Source of the DNA: Azolla caroliniana
Taxonomy: Eukaryota; Polypodiophyta
Length of the DNA stretch: 64,000 nt
Direction of reading: 5' to 3'
Assembly (NCBI GenBank): GCA_043228905.1
Contig: JBHGNT010000010.1
Coordinates: 12,214,001 to 12,278,000, forward strand
Shown one piece after another: positions 42,372-53,532 of this stretch (the stretch's first letter is position 1; every line of letters begins with the position of its first letter). Under the pieces are notes generated by a model. It was given only the letters and a program-made list of their open reading frames with translations, did no database searches and was not told the origin of the DNA. The translations under genes were made by a program, and so were the position numbers.

Positions 42372-45300
42372 TTATTCTTTCTTGAGGTCATCTTCAATCT
42401 TCTTTTCTTCATGCTTTTCAGCTACCATGTCGATGGTTATAACTCCCATCATGTCTCTAAACTGTGTATGTTTTTCCATGTTCAATCCCTTCGTAAGAAT
42501 ATCATCCACTTGTTGATTTGTACTTACATACAGTAGATCCACTTCTCCATCAATCACTTTTTCTCTAATAAAGTGATAATGCACTTCAATGTGCTTTGTT
42601 CTTGCATGGAACACTAGGTTTTTTGCCAGCTGAATGTTGCTCATATTGTCACACCAAATTGTGACAACACCATCTATATATTCTCCCAAATCATAAAGCA
42701 ATTTTCTGATCCATACTTCTTCACAAGTAGCTATTGCAGCTCCTCTGTACTCAGCTTCAGTACTTGACAATACAACAATAGCTTGTTTCTTGCTACTGCA
42801 TGAAATAACTGCACTTCCTAGTGTAAACATATATCCACTTGTGGATCTTTTGTCAATTTGGCTTCCAAACCCCAATCAACATCTGTATATCCTTCCAGCT
42901 TTATGTCCAGATCAACCTTGTAAAACAGTCCATAGTTCTTAGTAGCTTTTACATACCTCAAAATTCTTCTTATGCAGTCCAAATGTGGCTTTGTTGGCTG
43001 TAGCATAAATTGGCTGACTAATCCAACTGCATAACTCAAATCAGGTCTTGTTATGGTCAAATATATGAGGCTGCCCACCATAGACCTGTACATGTTTACA
43101 TCTTCTATTTTGGCTCCCAAATCAGCCCTCAATTTGCAGTTCTTATCTAGTGGTATACCAATAGGTTTGCATCCAAGCATACCATACTTCTTCAACATAG
43201 TTGTTGGGTTTAGGGTTTAGGGTTTAGGGCAACATATATATACCACTCTCAGATCTTATCATCTCAATGCCAAGAAAGTATCTTAGCTCACCCAAATCCT
43301 TCATCTGAAATTGCATTTCTAGATTTTTCTTCAACTTAGTTATCTCTTCCATAGAATTACCTCCAATGATTAGATCATCAACATATATCAAGATCACAAC
43401 AATGCAATCATTTATCTTCTTTACATATAATGATTGATTAGCCTTTGACATTTTGAAAGCAAATTTTTTTAGAGATTCTGAAAGTTCCCTATGTCATGCT
43501 CTCGGTGCTTGTTTCAGTCCATAGAGAGCATTTTTCAGCTTACAAACATATTCAGGATGCTTCCTATCTTGAAAACCTGGTGGTTAAAACAAATACACTT
43601 CTTCTTCTAAGTTACTATGTAAAAAAACATTTTTTACATCCATATGGTGCATAACCCATCTTTTGGCTGCACTCACAACAAGTAGTGTTCTCAAGGTTGC
43701 CATCTTTGCAACCGGTGCAAATGTTTCATCATAATCAATACCTTGCATTTGGGCATATCCCTTTGCCACAAGTCTTGCTTTATGTCTACTAACATTTCCA
43801 TTGGAATCATGCTTTGTCTTGTAGACCCATTTACAACCTACCACATTTTTTCCTTTGGTAACTTTACCAAATCCCATGTTCTATTTTCAGCCAATGCATC
43901 TATTTCTTCTTGCATTGCATTCACCCATTTTTTCTCAGCCTTTGCTTCATCAAAGTTGTTTGGATCAGGGATTTGTACCACTTTAGACATGTATGCATAA
44001 TGCATAGCCATATATGTGTCATAGCCAAATCTTTCAACAATCTTTTTCTCTCTATCTGATCTTCTCAGTTTCCAATTTGCATCTTTCATTGCTTTTTTCA
44101 TACCAGGGATTTTCAGGGATCCTATACCAAGCTCATCATCCAATGATGTATTTGAATCTACATCTTCCATGTTTCTAGATCCATCATCAAGCATTTCATA
44201 TTCTGGCATTTTTTGTTTTCCCTTTTTATCATCATAATTTGTGTCTTGCACTTTTTCCACTCCATGCATTAGATTCAGATTTACTACCTGAGCTTCCAGA
44301 TGGTCCAGTACATTCCATTGATGTTGAACTTTGTTGTCCAACATTGCTGCCATCTATGTGGTTATCTCTTACATTTTTAAATTTATCCCTGTCTTCATTT
44401 TCATTGTCTTCATCAGTTTCTACATTTTATTTTGGGTTGTACTAGCTGCCAAACTCATCAAATATTACATCCTGACTTACCACAATCTTTTTTGTCAAAG
44501 GGTTATAACATCTATACCCTTTTTGCTCCTCTGAATATCCAACAAAAACACATTTTTCAGCTTTTGGATCAAGCTTACTTCTCACTTCAACAGGTACATG
44601 GACATAAGCAAGGCATCCAAACACTTTCAAGTGTCCTAAGCTAGGTTTCCTTCCATAGAAACATTCTTCAGGAGTTACCTCATGTACTCCAGATGTTATA
44701 CACCTATTTAGAATGTAGTTTGTTGTGTTTACAGCTTCTGCCCAGTAATACAATGACATATTTTTTTCTCTATCATTAATGCCCTTGCTATGTTTACCAA
44801 AGTTCAGTTTTTTCTCTCAGCAACTCCATTTTGATGTGGAGTATATCTACATGTGAACTGACTCCTTATTCCTTGATTGCATAGAAAATCAGAAAACTCA
44901 TTTGAGAAGTACTCTCCTCCTCCATAAGAACTTAAGCATTTTATTCTAGTTCCAGCCTGCTTTTCCACCATACATTTAAACTTACAAAATCAATCAAATA
45001 CTTCACTTTTTTCTTTCATGAAGTAAACCCATGTTTTCCTTGAGCAATCATCAATAAATGTTACATAAAACTTACATCCACTAATTGATGCATTTTTTGT
45101 TGGTCCCCATACATCCGTATGTACCAAATCCAACAAATTTTTGCTTACATGAGGGAAAGGCAACCTGTTTTGCTTTCCATATTGACATGTTTTACATACT
45201 TTTCCCATCTCACAGTCTTTGAGCTTAGGCAGTCAAGCCACTACATCTTTCCTCAACATATTTTTCAATGTTTGCATACTTATGTGACCGATTCTTTTAT

Positions 45301-45854
45301 GCCACATTTCCACTTCTGAGATTACACTCATTCCTTCTGTAAATATGGTTGTAATCTTCCTAGGCATATCCACATCTAACACAAACATCCTTCCTTCTCG
45401 TTTTCCTTTTGCAATGAGCTTTCCATTTTTCTCTATGAAGCACCCACTTTGCTTAAACTTAACTTGCATTCCTTGCTCTACTATTTGTCCAACAGAAATC
45501 AGATTTTTTGCAAGGTTTGGAACATGCATCACATTTAGCATATACTTTGTTTTTCCTTTTTCTTCCCACAATGGGATATCTCCAACATGCTCTATTTGGT
45601 GAGTAGTATTATCACATGTTTGTACATAACCAGGAACCTCTGGTTCTCTTAGAATTTCAAACCAGTTTTTATGTCATGTCATATGATTAGATGCCCCAGA
45701 ATCTACATACCACATAAACTCTTCATTACATCTCTATGAACATTCAACCACTGTTGTTATTTCATGTTGCATCACAAATGCACCATCTTTATCACAATCT
45801 TCACTAGTTGAGGCATAATTATTTTGTTGTCTCTTCCCTCTTTTTTCATCATTT
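42372..45854 (-). pseudogene. Copia-F protease, integrase, RT and RNase H remnant
   Basis: Reading the minus strand from 45854: protease DSGASNHM (about 45690), pre-integrase finger with HKRIGHISMQT and CKTCQYGKQ, integrase HTDVWGPT, FIDDCSRKTW and a decayed YGGGEYFSNEF, then the linker (FGCLAYVHVP, CVFVGYSEEQKGY). RT follows (DLVKLPKEK, GCKWVYKTKHDSNG, AFLHSNLEEEVY, YVDD in 43224-43451). RNase H ends at 42372-42875 (SSTEAEYRGAA, HIEVHYHFIR). Several stops separate the frames, and a telomere-type patch interrupts RT at 43206-43229. It is inactive. Confidence 0.89.
43206..43229 (+). repeat. Interstitial telomere-type repeat
   Basis: GGG followed by three perfect TTTAGGG units (43209-43229) sits within copia-F RT, between SESGIYM and MLKKYGMLGCKP, replacing a few codons normally present there. 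Confidence 0.92.
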
Positions 45855-46029
45855 TGCTTTGTAAAGAATCGGATGTGATTCTTGTGAAGCGTAAGAGATG
45901 TGAGTTATGTGTGAGTATGAGAGAGAGAGAGAGTGAGAGACAAGGAATAATACACAGAGAATACGCAAGGTAAAAGTATATTAACAAAGGAGAAAGACTC
46001 AACATTATACAAGGTGGGAGGAGGGTGCT

Positions 46030-46500
46030 TGTTATGTACACATAACGTTGGTGAGGGTAGGTCACTAATATTTACATTAGTGAAGGGTATGTTCACTATT
46101 ATTAAAAAGGGGACTAATGATTGGATAGAATGAATGATATGTGCATGCACTATCATGATTTAGACAACCAATGAATAGAGAGCCTTTTAGAAAGGCACAT
46201 CTATTCAAGGGGCCTAGGAAAAGGTATAAATATGAGGCTTAGCTACCCTCATAGGGATCACGTCGGAAGGCTGCTGTCGTAGACACCGGTGGTGCGGGCT
46301 AGGCTTTCGTCTCGACGATCGTGTTTATCTCTTCCAAGGTATTAGTCATCCTAATATCCGGCGGTATGGGACGTCGGTGGTAGGTTGGCTATGTCTAGAT
46401 CATAGCTCGGGGGTGGTCGGGTGGAACGGGTTCTTCTATCCAATCTATTTTCTTCCTTTTTACTTGATTTGGTCTATTGATTAGTAATAGACTCTTAACA
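46030..46500 (+). repeat. 5' LTR of gypsy-A
   Basis: TGTTATGTACAC to GACTCTTAACA. A TATA-like ggtataaatatgagg is at about 46220-46234. The first 14 bases contain the inverted repeat TTATGTAC/CACATAA. Confidence 0.93.
46220..46234 (+). promoter_or_regulatory. TATA box of gypsy-A LTR
   Basis: aggtataaatatgag lies about 190 bases into the LTR, consistent with a U3 promoter; repeated in the 3' LTR near 52748. Confidence 0.65.
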
Positions 46501-46501
46501 G

Positions 46502-46513
46502 TGGTATCAGAGC
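46502..46513 (+). other. Primer binding site of gypsy-A
   Basis: TGGTATCAGAGC one base after the LTR; complementary in type to the 3' end of initiator tRNA-Met. Confidence 0.9.
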
Positions 46514-46746
46514 TTTTACTAACAATTTTTTTGTTGTTTTGATGTTTTTTGCGTGTGAGCGAGGGGGATCTAACAAGGCTCGTCATGCTCTTCTCAGGAT
46601 CAAAACAACACTCTAAACCCGGTATTCTTCTTTTTTGATCTCTTCTCTTTTTCTATTATGCGTTCTTTATGGTCGAATCAAATTGGTATTACGTTTTATT
46701 CTCTTTCTTTCTACCTCCTACTACGCTACGATTTTACTTATTATTA

Positions 46747-46926
46747 TGCATCGGGCCGAGCGTGTTTGCACTAATCGCACACGCTCAACTCATGGCCTTT
46801 TGCATAATGCGATATATATCCCACTCTCTCCTCTCTTGAACTCTTACGATAATAATTATTCTTGTGCATTGGGTCGAGCGTGTTTGCTCTAATCGCACAC
46901 GCTTATCTCATGGCCGTTTTGCATAT
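46747..46926 (+). repeat. Duplicated hairpin block in gypsy-A leader
   Basis: A block of about 60 bases occurs at 46747-46806 and 46865-46926. Each contains gagcgtgt...acacgct(c/t), an 8-base inverted repeat with a 13-base loop (46758-46786 and 46876-46904; the second ends in a G-T pair). Confidence 0.8.
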
Positions 46927-46958
46927 GATGTTGAGTATACCACTCTTCCCCTCTATTG

Positions 46959-47279
46959 AGCCATCACTTGGCCGATTCTAAGGGATGATGTGGCCTTGAC
47001 GAGGTGTATGTTGCCTACCTATGCCACTCTACTCTCTATTAAGCCATCAATTGGCCGATTCTATGGGATGTTGTGGCCTTGACAAGGTATATGTAGCTTA
47101 CATATGCCACTTTCCTTTTTAATTAGCCATCAATTGGCCGATTCTAAGGGATGATGTGGCCTTGACGAGGTATATGTCACTTACCTATGCCACTTTCATC
47201 TTTAATTAGCCATTACTTGGCCGATTCTAGGGATATGTGGTGGTCTTGAGGAGGTGCATGTCAACTACCCTAGGGTTTC
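46959..47279 (+). repeat. Four 83-bp tandem repeats in gypsy-A leader
   Basis: Units start at agccatca/ agccatta positions 46959, 47042, 47125 and 47208, an exact 83-base period. Each holds ttggccgattcta, gatgtggccttgacgaggt and a variable pyrimidine spacer. The fourth is the most diverged. The rest of the leader (47280-48259) is AT-rich with no ORF or motif that I can support. Confidence 0.88.
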
Positions 47280-48259
47280 GTATCTTAGGGCATATTTGAT
47301 TCCATACACCTAATTGTTGATTATTCTAATTAAATTTTAATTTCATAAGTATTGTTTCACTTATATGATTTTCTAGTAATTATTATTTACCCGCCCACAA
47401 TTAACTCTCCTTTTTCCACTTCCTTTTCATGTATAAAGTATTTACATCGTTTATTTTTAATGTAACCTTTACGTGTAGACTATTTTTTTCGTATGGAGTG
47501 GCTTGTTGAACGATTTTTTTTCCAACGGGTCATCTAGGTTTAACTCTTATCATCAAGCGTTAGAAAACGAGTAAAACCATATGAGTTCCCTTATTGATGT
47601 TTTACTCATGGATTTGAGTATTACATCTTTGCGCACAACACCGTCATCACTTGTATCAATTTGTGGCTTATGTCACAATTGTGCAAGTTATAACAATCAT
47701 ATTGGGATGTATATGTGCATACCTTGCACTTCCCATTTATTTGTGACATTGTTTTTTTTCGTAGGTAACACATGGGTTCTTTTTTTTTTTTACCCTTGTT
47801 TTCGTCACTACTTAACTCTTATGAGTAGTGCCTTATTTTATCATTTTATCATCACGTTTGCTTATTGCTCGCAAGACTAGAATATTACTTGTGAGTGCAC
47901 TTGTTTTTTCACGTAATACACTTTCTCGACCATATAATACATGATGGGTTGGCATTAATATAAGGCTATCTAGGAAATTTCATTGATGTAAGAACCATGG
48001 TTGAGCCTCGGGGAGCCGCCATGATTACTCAAGATAGAGATCCGAGAAATACATCTTAGCTATGTTTTCCCCCATGGTTTTTAAAACACCATAGTGTTAC
48101 CATAGTTATCGGATCTCGAATCACATCTCATATGTCTAGAGGGGTAAAGACATGAGATACTTTCTTGGATAAAGTTCTTTCAATCAAAATTTCAAGCATT
48201 CATTTTGCTTGTGTATTTTTTGAACCTCCTTATTTTATTGCATACCCACAGCGTGCATC

Positions 48260-51200
48260 ATGGAACAAGTTTTGAACGCAATTGGAACGATCTCTCCAAA
48301 TGAGACCTCTCAACCCCAATCCGCATCTCGCACACAAGCTGAGATCACTATTGAGCAATTGCTCACTACTACCTTGAATCAATTGGCCGAAATGAGACAG
48401 GCCAATATGGCATTGGAAAAGAAATTCCAAGAATTAACTATTGAGTCCAAGAAAGAAGGTGAACCTTCCTTCGTAGTCACGCCTTTCAAGGGAGATAAGA
48501 AAGAAAGAACCGAGGAGGCTATTAGCACTTGGCTTGGTCGTTGGGAGTCTCACTTTGAGCTTCATCCCAAGCCCGATGCAGTAAAAATTGGTTATGTCGG
48601 TCGTGAGTTAGGTGGCCGAGCTGCTGCTTGGTGGCGTGGCCTAAGGACCGCAAAAAACTTACCCACAACTTGGGAAGGTTTCGTTGATGTTTTTAAGAAA
48701 CTATTCTTGCAGCCACCTTCTCAAACCGAACAAGCGCAACACTTGCTCACATTGTCTAGTAAGCCATTTACCTCTCTCGAGGATTATGTGCATCACGCTC
48801 GGACCCAGATCCAAAAATCGGGACTTACGGGATACCATAGGACTTCCAAGAAAGACCACAATAAACCTGAGTTCGCCAAAACTCCGAATGTCAAGTTCAT
48901 TGGGAAACGTAAGCAATCCAGTGACACTCTTGACCGCGACTCAAAGAAACCGAACCTCTTCTGTGCATATTGCAAGAAGCGGGGCCACACAAAGGATACC
49001 TGTCGTCGTCTTGAGAGGAAGTCAATGAACACCCCTCCTCAAGACAAATCTACGAGTCACACAGGTGAGTCTTTTGATATTGTTGAAGTTCATACCAATC
49101 ACTTAAGTTTATGTGAATGCACTTTTCCTTCACATTTACTTGGACCTAATGATTTACTCCGAGCAGTCGGATATATCAATGGAACACAAGCACATTTCTT
49201 GTTTGATTCCGGTAGTTCTCACAATTTTCTTAATGATCACTTTGTGCAGCAAATGGAGCTCCACATAAACGCAAGTGATCATATCTATCAAGTTCACATG
49301 GCAAATGGAAACGTTCAATACATCAGTGGCATTGTTTGTCAACTGCCAATTCAAATAGATACTTATTTGGAGAAGCTTGACTTTCATGTTATGAAATTAC
49401 AATCCGCAGATGTCATTTTAGGATATCCTTGGTTTTTTAATAAAAACCCTTCTTTGTCCATTGATTGGGTTAATCACTCAATCACATTTGAACTTAATAA
49501 TTGTAAACATTTTATTCAATGTTCCAAACTTCCTTCTCATTCACTTGTGTCTTCTAAATCTTTAAGTGAGTATTCTAGTTCATTAATTTATTCGTGTGTA
49601 ATTGATCCTGCGGTTCAATTTTATTATTTTAATATTGACGCCACACAATTACCACATTTTGAGCAACGATTACTCGACTCTATTTTAGAGGATTTTCAAA
49701 ATGTGTTTCCTACTGAATTACCGCTTACTTTACCACCTAAACGTAATGTGGACCATCAAATTGAACTCATCCCTGGGGCTGCTCCTGTGAGCATTCCACC
49801 TTACCGACTTAGTCGATTAGAAGAGGATGAGATCGCTAAACAACTTAAGGAATACTTGAGTATGGGCCACATTAGGTATAGTAAATCACCTTGGGGTGCG
49901 CCAGTTCTATTAGTCAAGAAGAAGGAAGGTTCGTGGCGAATGTGTATCAATTATCGCCGTTTGAATAAAATGACAATTAAGAATGCATATCCATTACCTC
50001 GTGCCGATGATTTGATTGATCGTTTGCACGGGGCTCGATATTTTACGAAAATTGACTTACGAACTGGTTATCATCAGATTCGCATCGCCGAGGATGATAT
50101 TCCTAAAACCGCTTTTCGTACGCGCTATGGCCATTATGAGTTTTTAGTCATGCCGTTTGGGTTGACTAATGCACCAGCCACATTCCAACAAGCGATGAAT
50201 GATGTTTTCCGAGATCAACTCGGTGATTTTGTTGTCGTCTTCTTGGATGATATTTTGATATATAGCCGTACCTTGCAAGATCATGTTCAACATGTTCGAT
50301 TTGTTTTGCGAAAGTTGCGTGACAACTCTTTCTATGCAAAACATTCAAAATGTGACTTCTTCCAAAAATCTATTGTGTACCTAGGTCATTTAATTACAGA
50401 AAATGGCGTTGAAATTGAACCTTCTCGTATTGAAAAGGTTAAACTTTGGCCCATTCCTCGTAATATTCGTGAACTTAGATCATTCTTAGGGTTTGTTGGA
50501 TTTTTACGAAAATCAATTCGTAACTATTCCAAATTGACTACGCCATTAACTGACCTTTTAAAAGGTCATCCACGTAAGTCTGTCAAACCAATTTCATGGA
50601 ATGAACAACTTGACAAATCATTTGAGACACTCAAGGAGCATGTGTGTCAGGCTCCCACTCTTCTATTACCAAACCCTTCTAAGCCTTTCTCAATTGAAAC
50701 CGATGCTAGTGATTATGCTATTGGTGCCGTTCTTTATCAAGGTGGTCACCCTATCGCTTTTGAAAGTAAGAAGCTTGATGCTGCTCAATCTCGGTATTCG
50801 GTTCAAGAGAAAGAGTTGTTTGCGGTGATACACGCACTTAAAACATGGAGGCACTATCTCTATGGAAATAAATTTGTGGTTACAACAGACCATCAATCAT
50901 TAAAGTATTTTTGTGACCAGCCCGATCTTGTTGGTCGTAAAGGCCGTTGGGCTGACCTTATGCAAGATTTTGATTTTTCCATACGATATCGCAAGGGTTC
51001 TATGAACACCGTTGCTGATGCTCTTAGTCGCATTAAAGAAGTTAACATGCTTAGCTTCACGGAAATAAAATCTGATCTTTTAGATCACCTTCGAGGGAAA
51101 TACCTTGATGACAGTTATTTCTCAAAATACTGGACGAAAGCCGAATCTGGTTTAGATGCCGATACTAGCACCCTACCCTCGAAGGCGACCTTTCACATTA

Positions 51201-52549
51201 CAAACGGTTTGCTCTGCCGTAGTGGAAAGGTCTGTGTTCCCGATTTACCAAATGTTAAACAGAAAATTTTTCATGAATGTCATGATGCACCATCTGCTGG
51301 TCATCCTGGAATACAACGCACACTCGTTCTCATCTTGTGTACTTTTTTCTGGCCTAAGATGCGCTCTGACGTGCATAAATACGTAACTCAATGCTTACAA
51401 TGTCAGATTAATAAATCGGAACGACTTAAAGCTGCTGGTCTTTTACATCCCTTAGATATTCCCAACAATAAATGGGAAAGTATCTCGATGGATTTTATTG
51501 TTAGTTTACCTCGTACACAGAGGGGTCATGATGCCATATGGGTTGTCGTTGACAGGCTAACAAAATTAGCTAGATTTATTCCTACAAAAACCACGGTAAC
51601 CGCTCAACAGTTGGCTTATCAATTTGTTGATGAGTTATTTCGTTTTTATGGATTACCGATGGATATTGTTAGTGATCGAGATTCCAAGTTTACTAGTGAC
51701 TTTTGGACTCAGGTCTTTAAGAAACTAGAAACTACGTTGAGCATGAGTTCCGCAGATCATCCTCAGTCTGATGGACAAACTGAACGAGTTAATCAAATTA
51801 TTGAGGACATGCTTCGAGCTTATGTAGCAAAAACCCCTTCTAAGTGGGAGCAATACCTTCCTATCTTAGAATTTGCCTATAATAGCTCTAAACATACATC
51901 CACTGGATATAGTCCTTTTATGTTGATGTATGGTTTTCAGCCACGTGCCCCAGTTGATGTCACGATTCATCGGGATACATTAGACAGTACACACAATTTT
52001 TTGCAAGACATGAACCAAATGTTGCATATTGCCAAAGAAAATGTCAAGACAGCTCAAGATCGTGCTCGATTTTATGCTGATCAAGATAGACGTCCTCGTG
52101 CATTTACTATTGGTCAAAAAGTTTTTTTGCGTGTCCTGACTGATTCTACGTCATTATCTACGGGCAAGTGCGCTAAGTTAGCCCCACGATATTGTGGCCC
52201 ATTTGAAATCCTTAAGCGAGTTGGGTCATCTGCTTATCACCTTGCCTTACCTCGTAACGTTGGTATTCATCCTGTTTTTCACGTCAGTCGTCTAAAACCA
52301 TTTTTAGGCTCTGGTGATAACACCATCACAATCCAAGATCTTGTAACATTAGAGGATTTTTCTTACAAACCTCATGTTCCTGAACGAATTCTTGATTCTC
52401 GTACTAAACGTTTACGTTCTAAAGAGATTAGGCTATTCAAGATCAAATGGATGGATAAACCTATTGATGATGCCACATGGGAACGCGAGCATTCGCGTAA
52501 GGCACAATTTCCTCACTTTATATTGCAAGAGTGCAATCTTTTGAAGTAG
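48260..52549 (+). CDS. Gypsy-A gag-pol polyprotein with chromodomain, 1429 residues, intact
   Basis: ATG 48260 opens one uninterrupted frame; no gag/pol frameshift is needed. Order: gag ([21 protein letters not shown]), zinc knuckle [14 protein letters not shown] at 235-248, protease DSGSS at 316, RT with [12 protein letters not shown] and LDD (D663-D664), RNase H ([13 protein letters not shown], about 811), integrase HHCC finger (about 1003-1047) and D1078, D1139, E1175. The C-terminus (about 1374-1411, [16 protein letters not shown] then [12 protein letters not shown]) matches the chromodomain of chromoviruses, which directs insertion to chromatin marks. Every catalytic residue checked is present. 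The stop lies eight bases before the 3' LTR, so the purine tract overlaps the gene end. Confidence 0.96.
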   Translation: MEQVLNAIGTISPNETSQPQSASRTQAEITIEQLLTTTLNQLAEMRQANMALEKKFQELTIESKKEGEPSFVVTPFKGDKKERTEEAISTWLGRWESHFELHPKPDAVKIGYVGRELGGRAAAWWRGLRTAKNLPTTWEGFVDVFKKLFLQPPSQTEQAQHLLTLSSKPFTSLEDYVHHARTQIQKSGLTGYHRTSKKDHNKPEFAKTPNVKFIGKRKQSSDTLDRDSKKPNLFCAYCKKRGHTKDTCRRLERKSMNTPPQDKSTSHTGESFDIVEVHTNHLSLCECTFPSHLLGPNDLLRAVGYINGTQAHFLFDSGSSHNFLNDHFVQQMELHINASDHIYQVHMANGNVQYISGIVCQLPIQIDTYLEKLDFHVMKLQSADVILGYPWFFNKNPSLSIDWVNHSITFELNNCKHFIQCSKLPSHSLVSSKSLSEYSSSLIYSCVIDPAVQFYYFNIDATQLPHFEQRLLDSILEDFQNVFPTELPLTLPPKRNVDHQIELIPGAAPVSIPPYRLSRLEEDEIAKQLKEYLSMGHIRYSKSPWGAPVLLVKKKEGSWRMCINYRRLNKMTIKNAYPLPRADDLIDRLHGARYFTKIDLRTGYHQIRIAEDDIPKTAFRTRYGHYEFLVMPFGLTNAPATFQQAMNDVFRDQLGDFVVVFLDDILIYSRTLQDHVQHVRFVLRKLRDNSFYAKHSKCDFFQKSIVYLGHLITENGVEIEPSRIEKVKLWPIPRNIRELRSFLGFVGFLRKSIRNYSKLTTPLTDLLKGHPRKSVKPISWNEQLDKSFETLKEHVCQAPTLLLPNPSKPFSIETDASDYAIGAVLYQGGHPIAFESKKLDAAQSRYSVQEKELFAVIHALKTWRHYLYGNKFVVTTDHQSLKYFCDQPDLVGRKGRWADLMQDFDFSIRYRKGSMNTVADALSRIKEVNMLSFTEIKSDLLDHLRGKYLDDSYFSKYWTKAESGLDADTSTLPSKATFHITNGLLCRSGKVCVPDLPNVKQKIFHECHDAPSAGHPGIQRTLVLILCTFFWPKMRSDVHKYVTQCLQCQINKSERLKAAGLLHPLDIPNNKWESISMDFIVSLPRTQRGHDAIWVVVDRLTKLARFIPTKTTVTAQQLAYQFVDELFRFYGLPMDIVSDRDSKFTSDFWTQVFKKLETTLSMSSADHPQSDGQTERVNQIIEDMLRAYVAKTPSKWEQYLPILEFAYNSSKHTSTGYSPFMLMYGFQPRAPVDVTIHRDTLDSTHNFLQDMNQMLHIAKENVKTAQDRARFYADQDRRPRAFTIGQKVFLRVLTDSTSLSTGKCAKLAPRYCGPFEILKRVGSSAYHLALPRNVGIHPVFHVSRLKPFLGSGDNTITIQDLVTLEDFSYKPHVPERILDSRTKRLRSKEIRLFKIKWMDKPIDDATWEREHSRKAQFPHFILQECNLLK

Positions 52550-52556
52550 GGGAGTA

Positions 52557-53027
52557 TGTTATGTACACATAATGTTGGTGAGGGTAGGTCACTAATATTT
52601 ACATTAGTGAAGGGTATGTTCACTATTATTAAAAAGGGGACTAATGATTGGATAGAATGAATGATATGTGCATGCACTATCATGATTTAGACAACCAATG
52701 AATAGAGAGCCTTTTAGAAAGGCACATCTATTCAAGGGGCCTAGGAAAAGGTATAAATATGAGGCTTAGCTACTCTCATAGGGATCACGTCGGAACGCTG
52801 TTGTCGTAGACACCGGTGGTGCGGGCTAGGCTTTCGTCTCGACGATCGTGTTTATCTCTTCCAAGGTATTAGTCATCCTAATATCCGGCGGTATGGGACG
52901 TCGGTGGTAGGTTGGCTATGTCTAGATCATAGCTCGGGGGTGGTCGGGTGGAACGGGTTCTTCTATCCAATCTATTTTCTTCCTTTTTACTTGATTTGGT
53001 CTATTGATTAGTAATAGACTCTTAACA
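52557..53027 (+). repeat. 3' LTR of gypsy-A
   Basis: Same length and ends as the 5' LTR; differences noted at cataa(C/T)g, gcta(C/T)cctc-type, and (G/C)gctg(C/T)tgtcg. Confidence 0.94.
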
Positions 53028-53262
53028 GTGCTTTATGTAGTCACCCTCTCTCTTCATTACTACAAGACTCATGGAGCATGGGGAATGTGAAAGCTCATAA
53101 GTTATGTGTCATAGAATATGATTCTATGACTCATACTAAATGCTAGAATACAAAGTGGTGACATAATGGTGACTCTTGACCGTTGGAGTGTCTCTTCACT
53201 CTCAAGGTGAGTTCACACACTAGACCAAGTTGAGCTTGATTCTTAACACGCCCCCTCAAGCT

Positions 53263-53532
53263 CAAGTCGGGCCGGTTTCAGACGGTATCTGAAATCCGCT
53301 TCAACTCGCGTTCCGGAGTCCGCGTCGACTCGCTTTATGCGGAGTTGCGGAATCCGTGCTCCAGCTTGCGTTGTGCGTAGTTACGAAGTCTGTGCTTCGG
53401 CTCGTGTCTTTCTTCGCAGCTTTGCACGGTAGATCGGCTCTTCGCTACTTCGTTGCGTGGTTGCGGAATCCACGCGTTATTGCGTAGTGCGCGGTTGCGG
53501 AATCTACGCGTTATTGCGTAGTGTCTTCAGTA
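53263..53532 (-). other. Spacer between two polypurine tracts in copia-H
   Basis: CTTGAGGGGG-type tracts lie at 53249-53262 (next to the LTR) and 53533-53546 (next to RNase H). The 270 bases between are built of degenerate repeats (gttgcggaatccacgcgttattgcgtagtg). No ORF is recognised. The layout parallels copia-B. Confidence 0.65.

Larger units (their letters stand above)
46030..53027 (+). mobile_element. Gypsy-A: intact chromovirus-type Ty3/gypsy element
   Basis: 6998 bases with two 471-base LTRs (46030-46500 and 52557-53027), the perfect TSD gtgct (46025-46029 and 53028-53032), a tRNA-Met-type PBS, a long leader, one uninterrupted gag-pol frame and a purine tract (tagggga) before the 3' LTR. 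By eye the LTRs differ at about 4 positions (under 1 %). It is the youngest insertion in the window and the only one with complete coding. Confidence 0.95.
45860..53248 (-). repeat. 3' LTR of copia-H, split by gypsy-A
   Basis: Left part 45860-46029 (TGTAAAGAATCGG...), right part 53028-53248 (...ATTCTTAACA). Joined at the duplicated gtgct they give about 386 bases, matching 56461-56851 (391). Confidence 0.9.

Noticed and set aside
46959-47279. CRISPR-like regular repeats
   Set aside because: 83-base units are contiguous without unique spacers and lie in a plant retrotransposon leader.
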